From an uncultured Eubacteriales bacterium (GTDB lineage: Bacteria > Bacillota > Clostridia > Oscillospirales > Acutalibacteraceae): 6,750 bases of DNA. The position numbers and the translations under genes were made by a program. Below, piece by piece: positions 1 to 4,878 of this stretch. The DNA is taken from positions 1 through 6,750 of the forward strand of contig CAQJOC010000059.1 of assembly GCA_948815685.1 (NCBI GenBank), given 5' to 3'. The stretch's first letter is position 1, and every line of letters starts with the position of its first letter. The notes under the pieces are model-generated. The model ran no database searches. It saw only the letters and a program-made list of their open reading frames with translations, and was not told where the DNA came from.

Positions 1-179
1 CGCAGCACATAAAATATCCCCTCAAGTGCTTTCCTTGCTGGCATTGGCTTTCTACTTTGACCGGGAGAATTTTTGTATTCCTTCCCTGGATTCCGCCCTT
101 TTTTCGGTATTTCTCCCTTGATTACTTCCCAAAATTTATCTGATATTGTCCATGCCTTATAGCTTTTCTTTTCTTCCAT
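1..179 (-). CDS. IS5-family transposase, N-terminal part (runs off left edge)
   Basis: This is the first 59 codons of a transposase that continues beyond the window. The N-terminus has the DUF4096 pattern of the IS1031/ISL2-like branch of the IS5 family: a W-x-I-S-D-x-F-W-E-V-I motif (residues 10-20), a Lys/Arg/Gly/Pro-rich linker, then G-x-x-R-K-P near residue 40 and L-E-G-I-F-Y-V-L at the end. In the family this region precedes the DDE catalytic domain, which lies outside the window. The ATG at 179 is the only start fitting the motif. A GGGTGAT stretch a few bases upstream could serve as a weak ribosome site. No frameshift is visible in this part, but intactness of the whole gene cannot be judged. 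The family call is from remembered consensus; the exact IS cannot be named. Confidence 0.85.
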   Translation of the reverse strand, partial: MEEKKSYKAWTISDKFWEVIKGEIPKKGRNPGKEYKNSPGQSRKPMPARKALEGIFYVL

Positions 180-197
180 TTTTATCACCCGAATGCT

Positions 198-203
198 ATT
201 ATA
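198..203 (-). promoter_or_regulatory. -10 box of the transposase promoter
   Basis: A perfect TATAAT lies on the minus strand 19 bases upstream of the transposase start and inside the element's terminus. No convincing -35 box was found; it would fall inside or next to the terminal repeat, a common arrangement in insertion sequences. Confidence 0.4.
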
Positions 204-218
204 CTCCTTTTGTGTTTA

Positions 219-233
219 TTTTGGGATAGGCTC
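219..233 (-). repeat. Probable terminal inverted repeat of the IS5-family element
   Basis: Reading on the minus strand, GAGCCTATCCCAAAA lies about 40 bases upstream of the transposase start, where the element should end. The GAG start and pyrimidine-rich GCCTATCC core resemble IS5-family ends as I remember them. The adjacent TTA (234-236) fits the TNA target duplication reported for the IS1031 subgroup. The partner end lies outside the window, so neither the repeat nor the duplication can be confirmed here. Confidence 0.5.
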
Positions 234-362
234 TTAGTTTTATATGTGAATTAAATAAAATATATAGTTTGAGTTATTATTCCAAATAAGGCATGTGAGT
301 TTTAATGGTTTTTAAGGATGTCTTAATAAATATGAGTTTTCTATAAAAATATAATAAAATGA

Positions 363-391
363 TTGCTTTTTGTATTCATATGTACTATAAT
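363..391 (+). promoter_or_regulatory. Candidate sigma-A promoter for the BspA-like gene
   Basis: TTGCTT (363-368), a 17-bp spacer and a perfect TATAAT (386-391) lie upstream of the LRR gene. Predicted transcription starts near 398, giving a leader of about 45 nt that includes an AAAGGA ribosome site (427-432) and, near 400-416, an imperfect inverted repeat around ACCT/AGGT that could be an operator. The -35 box matches consensus only in its first half. Confidence 0.5.
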
Positions 392-442
392 AAAGTTTAA
401 GACCTTAGGTATTAATATATTTTTTTAAAGGACTGATGATTT

Positions 443-1010
443 ATGGGAAAAACATTTGACGAAGAACATGTTGCACACTACTTGTCGCCGAGTGGTGTTC
501 TTACAATACCAAAAGGTTTTACTAAATAGATTCCTACACTTGCGCAAATGATCCAAACATTCAAGAGGTTGTTATTCAAGATAGTATGGAACGAATTGGA
601 AAACTATCTTTTAGAAATTGCGTAAATCTTAGAAACGTAACTGTGAAGGGTAAAGTGGACAAAATTGGGGATACTGCTTTCTTTGACTGTATATCCCTTG
701 AACAATTAAAAATATCCGGAAGTGTAGGGATAATAAAAAATTATGCTTTTGGAAAGTGTCGGGCCTCAAACGCGTACACATAGGCGGAGGAGTTAAAACT
801 ATAGAATACAGTGCTTTCGATAACTGTAGATCTCTTACGGAAGTGATCATAGGCATGAGTACAGAGATGATCAATAGAAATGCTTTCCATGGCTGCGAAT
901 CTCTTAGAGAGTTAGATATATGTGGCAAAATAATAACGATAGAGCAAATTAAAAAAACAAAGAGAGGGGAAGAAGAGGAAGAAGAGGAAGAAGAGGAAGA
1001 AGATGTCTGA
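443..1010 (+). pseudogene. BspA-like leucine-rich repeat protein (LRR_5), broken by two frameshifts
   Basis: Three frames join into one LRR_5 protein. The start ATG (443) follows AAAGGA. The first frame runs 27 residues to a TAG at 527; the frame then shifts at the A-run 524-526 and again at about 756-760. Restoring one base at each site gives six consecutive 23-residue repeats, from 497 to about 908. Each has the family pattern V-x-I-x(6)-I-x-x-x-A-F-x-x-C-x-x-L, with a conserved Cys and Leu at the end. A seventh repeat breaks off near 945 and is replaced by a Lys-rich stretch and 11 Glu. BspA-type repeats mediate protein or host-surface binding, and many such proteins are secreted. This one shows no signal peptide, so it would be cytoplasmic or exported by an unknown route. 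Two deletions in conserved repeats argue for a true pseudogene unless they are sequencing errors. Confidence 0.85.
969..1004 (+). repeat. 9-bp tandem repeat (GAAGAAGAG) encoding poly-Glu
   Basis: Three perfect GAAGAAGAG units are followed by a fourth with a final T. In the frame of the third LRR segment they encode 11 consecutive Glu, then Asp-Val-stop. Because the unit is a multiple of three, gain or loss of a unit changes the length of the acidic tail without shifting frame. On the opposite strand the tract gives a poly-Ser run in a spurious open frame. Confidence 0.9.
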
Positions 1011-1131
1011 TTTGGTTGTTTTATTAGAATTCCTACGAAATCAAAACATACGCATAAGTAAAACAACATATTGGGTTTTAGATACCTTTGAAATGAAAAA
1101 TATTCGCCGATTTTGGGAAACATACTTATAA
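1003..1131 (+). CDS. Possible 42-aa small ORF overlapping the end of the LRR gene
   Basis: An ATG overlaps the stop of the LRR gene (an ATGTCTGA-type 8-nt overlap), and the purine-rich GGAAGAAG just before it could act as a ribosome site. The product starts M-S-D-L-V-V-L-L-E-F-L, continues basic and aromatic, and ends W-E-T-Y-L. It has no membrane segment and I recognise no domain. It could be a translationally coupled small protein. It could also be the displaced original C-terminus of the LRR protein, since its frame stays open back through the repeat tract to 943. Or it could be chance. The overlap is the only positive evidence. Confidence 0.25.
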   Translation: MSDLVVLLEFLRNQNIRISKTTYWVLDTFEMKNIRRFWETYL

Positions 1132-1415
1132 AAAATAGAAAGCTTTTTAATACCCCTCGAGTTAATTTTGAATGAAGGCTATTTTAGGGTTTGTATGAAA
1201 AGTAAAACAAATTATATATTTTATCTAATTTACAGATAAGCCTCACAAAATGAGTTCAGAAATACAAAAATTTACCAAAAAACTTTTCGAATTGTTTAAA
1301 TTTTTATACTAAACTTTCAGCTAAGCAATATTTTTTCATATCTACCAATTATCTCACTTTAGCTCTTTTTTATTTTTAAGACAAGCCCTACACAAAAATC
1401 TGTTCTCAAAAACTG
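1132..1415. other. AT-rich intergenic region with no recognised gene
   Basis: No supported coding frame, tRNA or structured RNA is visible on either strand. The one notable element is the 25-nt sequence at 1183-1207, which recurs inverted at 3670-3694. Short T-runs occur near 1330 and 1366 but lack a convincing upstream stem, so no terminator for the LRR gene is called. Confidence 0.6.
1183..1207 (+). repeat. Dispersed 25-nt repeat, copy A
   Basis: It begins TTTAGGGTTTGTATGAAAA and shares 19 consecutive bases, and 24 of 25 overall, with the minus strand at 3670-3694. Similarity stops abruptly on both sides. Function unknown. Confidence 0.8.
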
Positions 1416-1445
1416 TTATCACCATTTTTATCTGATAATTATAAT
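1416..1445 (+). promoter_or_regulatory. Candidate promoter for the small membrane protein
   Basis: TTATCA (1416-1421), an 18-bp spacer and a perfect TATAAT (1440-1445). Transcription would start near 1452, after the in-frame ATG at 1446 but before the strong ribosome site at 1463. If correct, the ATG cannot be the start codon. Confidence 0.45.
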
Positions 1446-1462
1446 ATGATATTAGCCTTAAA

Positions 1463-1471
1463 AAGGAGGGG
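1463..1471 (+). promoter_or_regulatory. Strong ribosome binding site pointing to a non-ATG start
   Basis: AAGGAGGGG is the best Shine-Dalgarno match in the window. Its GGAGG core ends 9 nt before an ATT codon at 1479. There is no ATG, GTG or TTG in any frame at usable spacing. The site lies inside the frame opened by the ATG at 1446, which itself has no ribosome site. Confidence 0.6.
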
Positions 1472-1478
1472 AATTAAA

Positions 1479-1802
1479 ATTCAAAAGTTAATTAAATTTT
1501 ATACAACTTTATTTGTCGGTATTTTTATAATTTTTCAATTTCCTTTTTATGGTTTATATAAAAATTTTAATGCCAACCCTTTCTTCGGTTCTGAATCCGA
1601 TACATCTGAACCTTTGCAGGAACCTCTTATTTCTTTAAAAAATTCCGAAAATCGTTTAAAAAGGCCCAACTCTCATAGCGATATTCCTAAAATTCGTACA
1701 CATTCTGAGGTAAGAAATGAATTAGTAAAAAATGCTTTCAAAACAATAGCCAATATCTTTTTAAACTTATTTAATAAATGCGGAAATTGCACAGCCCCAT
1801 AA
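1479..1802 (+). CDS. Small membrane-anchored protein of unknown function, probable ATT start
   Basis: I do not recognise this protein. From the ATT at 1479 it is 107 residues: a short basic N-terminus (Q-K-L-I-K), a hydrophobic aromatic segment at about residues 7-25 (signal anchor or uncleaved signal), then a polar tail with clustered Ser, Lys, Glu and Pro. The end is more hydrophobic and has two Cys (C-G-N-C). Orientation should be N-in/C-out. The start is chosen from the AAGGAGGGG site and the promoter; the ATG at 1446 would add 11 residues but lacks a ribosome site. An open frame this long is unlikely by chance at this AT content. The end overlaps the convergent glycosylase gene by 36 bp. 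A lost ATG (pseudogene) is the main alternative to a working ATT start. Confidence 0.55.
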   Translation: MQKLIKFYTTLFVGIFIIFQFPFYGLYKNFNANPFFGSESDTSEPLQEPLISLKNSENRLKRPNSHSDIPKIRTHSEVRNELVKNAFKTIANIFLNLFNKCGNCTAP

Positions 1803-2293
1803 AGAAATAAGCTTGTCTAAAGAAAATCCGGCATTTGCAGGGCTCGTAGAAGGAAGTTTTATTATATCAATACCGATTTTGTTAAAACAGTATTTATTGT
1901 ATAAACTATATGCCAAATTGCCATTAGCATATAGTTTTTTTATATTGGATTTAAAAATTAGCCCTTGTATATCATTTATAGTAACATTTTTTATACTAGT
2001 ATCGCTTGACCCCTTGATTTCACATGATTTTATAACATCCCATAATGCTATTTTATTATCCAATAAAAGTTTCTTTTTTTCTTCAGCAGTTTGTGGAACA
2101 ATTGAACTGTCCGTTAAGCTTAAAATAACTTTCCAAAATCTATTTCCCGGATGTCCATAATAAAAATTAATAGCTCTGGATTTAACTGATGGAAAAGAAC
2201 CTAATATTAAAATTTTTGAATTTTCATCAAAGATAGGTTTAAACGGATGAACTGTTTTTTTATTTCTATGGTATTTTTTTCATAATTATACAT
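1767..2293 (-). CDS. DNA-deoxyinosine (hypoxanthine) glycosylase, frameshifted at its N-terminus
   Basis: This is a hypoxanthine-DNA glycosylase of the uracil-DNA-glycosylase superfamily, which removes deaminated adenine as the first step of base excision repair. The 160-residue body is intact. It begins H-P-F-K-P-I-F at 2249, then has the first active-site motif L-G-S-F-P-S, F-Y-Y-G-H-P-G-N-R-F-W, A-L-W-D-V, and the second motif L-P-S-T-S-P-A-N-A before the C-terminal helix. No ATG, GTG or TTG lies in frame upstream of the body; the first in-frame start is a TTG at 2063, beyond motif 1. Either ATG at 2293 (AAGAGG site, overlapping the galE stop) or ATG at 2283 would connect after a 1-nt change in an A7 tract (2255-2261 or 2274-2280). 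It is therefore a fresh pseudogene, a slippage-expressed gene or a sequencing error. Likely cotranscribed with galE. Confidence 0.82.
1903..1941 (+). terminator. Terminator-like hairpin for the small membrane protein gene
   Basis: An 11-bp perfect stem (AAACTATATGC, 1903-1913, pairing with 1927-1937) encloses a 13-nt loop. Its end merges into seven T (1935-1941) on the plus strand. It lies 100 bp after the small membrane protein stop, inside the antisense glycosylase gene. Only three of eleven pairs are G-C, so efficiency is uncertain. The minus strand lacks a U-run, so the structure should act only on plus-strand transcripts. Confidence 0.45.
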
Positions 2294-3326
2294 TTTTATA
2301 ACCTCTTGGATTGTTTTTTATCCATCTCCATGAGTCCTCACACATAGCCTCTATATTATATTTTGCCTTCCAGCCAAGCTCACGTTCTATTTTAGAGACA
2401 TTTGCAAAGCAAATTGGTAAATCGCCATCTCTCCTTTGGGTTATTGAATATTTTATCTTAATTTTTGAAACCTTTTCAAAGGTTTTTATTAATTCAAGAA
2501 CACTGTAACCTTTTCCGGTCCCTAAATTATAAATATTTATCCCCTCGGAATTTTTGCCTTGATTATTCGAATTCAGTAAGCTTTTAAGTGCAATTATATG
2601 TCCTTTTGCTAAATCGACAACATGAATGTAATCTCTTATACAAGTTCCATCCGGCGTTTCATAATCATCCCCAAAAACTTTAAGTTCGGGAAAATCTCCG
2701 ACTGCAACTTTCAATATATAGGGCATAAGATTATTTGGGATTCCTTGTGGCTCTTCTCCTATCATTCCGCTTTGATGAGCACCAATTGGATTAAAATATC
2801 TTAAAATTATTGTATGCCAAGATGAACAAGATTTACTTAAATCTCCTAAAATCTGTTCTATCATGCATTTTGTGCGTCCATACGGATTTGAAATTATCCC
2901 ATATGGCATTTCTTCACCATATGGCAAAGGATTATTTCCATATACAGTGGCCGATGAACTAAATATTATCTTTTTTGTATTAAATTCGTTCATTATTTCA
3001 AAAAGTGCAATTGAACCATATAAATTATTATCATAATATTCAAGCGGCTTTGCACAAGATTCCCCGACTGCCTTTAAACCCGCAAAATGAATTACTGCAT
3101 TTATATTATTTGCTTTAAATATTTTCCTTAATAGCTCTTTATTTCTTAAATCTCCTTCATAAAATTTAACTTTTTTACCGGTTATTTTTTCGACTCTCTT
3201 TATTGGCTCAAATGAACTATTCGAAAAATTATCTAAAACTAAAACATGATATCCGTTATTTAAAAGCTCAACGCATGTATGACTTCCGATATATCCGGTT
3301 CCTCCGGTCACTAAGACAGTATCCAT
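2286..3326 (-). CDS. galE: UDP-glucose 4-epimerase
   Basis: This cytoplasmic NAD-dependent extended short-chain dehydrogenase interconverts UDP-glucose and UDP-galactose in the Leloir pathway and in precursor supply for cell-surface glycans. At 346 residues it is close to the E. coli enzyme (338). Visible motifs: T-G-G-T-G-Y-I-G (7-14) for NAD binding; S-S-S-A-T-V-Y-G (123-130) with the catalytic Ser124; Y149-G-R-T-K153, the catalytic pair; R-Y-F-N-P-I-G-A-H (176-184); R-D-Y-I-H-V (231-236); R-R-D-G-D (298-302). Cys306 sits where E. coli has the bulky Tyr299 and human GALE has Cys307, which suggests that UDP-GlcNAc/GalNAc may also be accepted. The ATG at 3326 has an AAGGGTGAT ribosome site. 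The stop lies 2 nt before one candidate start of the downstream glycosylase and overlaps the other, implying one transcript. Confidence 0.97.
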   Translation of the reverse strand: MDTVLVTGGTGYIGSHTCVELLNNGYHVLVLDNFSNSSFEPIKRVEKITGKKVKFYEGDLRNKELLRKIFKANNINAVIHFAGLKAVGESCAKPLEYYDNNLYGSIALFEIMNEFNTKKIIFSSSATVYGNNPLPYGEEMPYGIISNPYGRTKCMIEQILGDLSKSCSSWHTIILRYFNPIGAHQSGMIGEEPQGIPNNLMPYILKVAVGDFPELKVFGDDYETPDGTCIRDYIHVVDLAKGHIIALKSLLNSNNQGKNSEGINIYNLGTGKGYSVLELIKTFEKVSKIKIKYSITQRRDGDLPICFANVSKIERELGWKAKYNIEAMCEDSWRWIKNNPRGYKNV

Positions 3327-3354
3327 TTTTCATCACCCTTATATTTCAATTTTT

Positions 3355-3360
3355 AGTATA
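3355..3360 (-). promoter_or_regulatory. Possible -10 box for galE
   Basis: TATACT on the minus strand lies 28 bases upstream of the galE start and would give a short leader containing the ribosome site. No -35 box resembling consensus is seen at 16-19 bp spacing (TTCGCC at 19 bp is the best), so this is tentative. Confidence 0.3.
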
Positions 3361-3669
3361 GTAAATCAATTTTAAAATAGGCGAAATATTTTTTGAAGTA
3401 AAAAATTAATAAGCTATATGATATAAAGACTAATTTTTGAAATTTAGCAAAATCACAAAAATTGAGGAAACACCGCACAAAAGATATCTATAAAATTTGT
3501 AAATATGCTTTTAATTATATAATAATAAAATTCTTGACAATCAATAAATATTTATATGAATTTAGAACCATAATACGTTTAAAAATTTAATAAGACATTA
3601 TCGATATAAAATTTTTGTTAGGTATTTCCTTAATCTATATCTTGTTCTCAGAAAATTTTTGCAAATAAA

Positions 3670-3694
3670 TTTTAGTTTTCATACAAACCCTAAA
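3670..3694 (-). repeat. Dispersed 25-nt repeat, copy B (inverted)
   Basis: On the minus strand this repeats 24 of the 25 bases found at 1183-1207 on the plus strand; the single mismatch is G versus C at position 20. The two copies face each other about 2.5 kb apart, with the small membrane protein, glycosylase and galE genes between them. Confidence 0.8.
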
Positions 3695-3862
3695 TGTTTC
3701 TTTCGATCCTTGAGTGCTTTTAAAGTGTAATGGATATTTTTGTCTATGCTTATAATAAATTTGGTGAATTTAAATCTCGCTTTCTACACCTTAAAAATCT
3801 GCTTCTTTTATTGATTTTATACCTTATCTTTAATTTGGACATTTCTACTTTAATATAATGTA

Positions 3863-3891
3863 TTGAATTTTTAAAAATTGTGTGTTATAAT
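3863..3891 (+). promoter_or_regulatory. Sigma-A promoter of the hydrolase-peptidase unit
   Basis: TTGAAT (3863-3868), exactly 17 bp, and a perfect TATAAT (3886-3891). This is the best promoter in the window. Transcription should start near 3898, directly before the ribosome site at 3899, leaving a very short leader and excluding the upstream GTG at 3901 as a start. Confidence 0.75.
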
Positions 3892-3898
3892 TTAAAAT

Positions 3899-3906
3899 AG
3901 GTGAGG
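3899..3906 (+). promoter_or_regulatory. Ribosome binding site that decides a TTG start
   Basis: AGGTGAGG ends 9 nt before the TTG at 3916. The in-frame GTG at 3901 lies within this site and the TTG at 3907 directly abuts it, so neither is at workable spacing. Confidence 0.65.
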
Positions 3907-3915
3907 TTGTGGGGT

Positions 3916-4845
3916 TTGAATAATAAGAGTATTAAACGTTTAAGTTTTTTGGGAATAGTTCTGGGAATTTTTTTGATATCCTCTTTTATTAGTTATAATG
4001 AAAATGGGAATGCAATATGGACTAAAATTTTCAGTACCGTAAATTTATCGTCTTTTTCTGAAAAAGAGAAAGATTATAATATGGGAGTACACTTTTTAAG
4101 TGTGGGAAAAGCAGATTGCAGTTATATTAAATTTGGAAATGCCAATATTTTAATAGACTCCGGTGACAAAGAAATTTTTCCTACTACGATTAAATATCTT
4201 AACAGGCGTGGCATCAGAAAACTTGATTTGGTTATTGCAACCCACCCACATAGAGACCATATAGGACAAATGTCTGACATAATAGATAGGTTTGAAATAG
4301 GCTGTTTTATTATGTCAAAAGTTCCTGATAAAGTTCCCAAAGATTCAGAAACATATGATAAAATGATGGTTTCTCTTAAAAGGAAAAATGTAAATATAAG
4401 GTATGCAAAACCGGGGGAACGGATTAAAATTTTGGATTTGACGGTTGATATACTGGGTCCATGTAGAACATATGAAAAACTTAATGATAATTCTGTTGTA
4501 GCTAAGCTGACATATGGCGAAGACAGCTTTTTATTTATGGGCGATGCTGAAAAAAACTCTGAAAAAGATTTAATAGAAAGTAAAAAAGATTTAAAAGCAG
4601 AAGTTTTAAAGGTTGGGCATCATGGCAGCAAAACATCTACGACGGTAAAATTTATTGAAAAAGTTAGACCTAAATATGCTGTTATATCTTCCGGACCGAA
4701 TAAATTTGGTCTTCCAAGCCGGAAAACCATAGATAATTTAAATAAATTTATGGTTAATGTCCTAAGAACAGACGTTATGGGAGATATATCTTTTTTTACA
4801 AATGGCAATGGTTTGGAATTTATTTCACAAAAATCTGTAGCTTAA
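3916..4845 (+). CDS. ComEC-like metallo-beta-lactamase-fold hydrolase, membrane-anchored
   Basis: This 309-residue protein resembles the stand-alone C-terminal domain of the competence protein ComEC/Rec2, a metal-dependent MBL-fold hydrolase thought to act on DNA in that context. The N-terminus is basic (N-N-K-S-I-K-R), followed by a hydrophobic segment at about residues 9-26, predicting N-in anchoring or secretion with the catalytic domain outside. Metal-binding motifs: T-H-P-H-R-D-H (109-115), the Asp in F-M-G-D-A-E (Asp210) and V-G-H-H-G-S (233-238). The N-D-N-S-V-V stretch typical of the family lies at 190-195. No ComEC channel or DUF4131 domain is present, so it is not a transformation pore. 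The TTG start is chosen from the promoter and AGGTGAGG site; starting at the GTG at 3901 would add five residues. It is first in a two-gene unit with the downstream peptidase. The substrate is unknown. Confidence 0.88.
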   Translation: MNNKSIKRLSFLGIVLGIFLISSFISYNENGNAIWTKIFSTVNLSSFSEKEKDYNMGVHFLSVGKADCSYIKFGNANILIDSGDKEIFPTTIKYLNRRGIRKLDLVIATHPHRDHIGQMSDIIDRFEIGCFIMSKVPDKVPKDSETYDKMMVSLKRKNVNIRYAKPGERIKILDLTVDILGPCRTYEKLNDNSVVAKLTYGEDSFLFMGDAEKNSEKDLIESKKDLKAEVLKVGHHGSKTSTTVKFIEKVRPKYAVISSGPNKFGLPSRKTIDNLNKFMVNVLRTDVMGDISFFTNGNGLEFISQKSVA

Positions 4846-4878
4846 GCAGTTAAATAAAAGACAAAAAGGAGATTACAT

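Larger units (their letters stand above)
3327..3862. other. AT-rich intergenic region with no recognised gene
   Basis: This is the divergent gap between galE and the hydrolase-peptidase unit. I see no supported coding frame on either strand; the longest small frames lack ribosome sites. It contains copy B of the dispersed repeat (3670-3694). A perfect TTGACA at 3534-3539 has no good -10 box at the right distance. The gap is long for two divergent promoters, so an unrecognised small RNA or a decayed gene cannot be excluded. Confidence 0.55.

Noticed and set aside
629..1123. 164-codon minus-strand frame with a poly-Ser run
   Set aside because: It is antisense to the LRR gene. The Ser run is simply the complement of the poly-Glu repeat, there is no ribosome site, and the plus strand carries clear 23-residue repeats.
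1813..2160. 115-codon plus-strand frame opposite the glycosylase
   Set aside because: The minus strand carries the conserved glycosylase motifs through this stretch; the plus frame shows no recognisable domain.
3460..3480. A GAGGAAAC-containing stretch resembling the start of RNase P RNA
   Set aside because: Only a few bases match the conserved GAGGAAAGTCC core, and none of the other conserved RNase P segments is found nearby.
3534..3562. Possible promoter from the perfect TTGACA
   Set aside because: No acceptable -10 box at 16-18 bp; the best match (TATGAA) is at 15 bp and weak, and no gene follows closely.
3760..3860. Roughly 30-codon basic minus-strand ORF starting M-S-K-L-K-I
   Set aside because: No ribosome site, and short frames of this kind are expected by chance; nothing else supports it.
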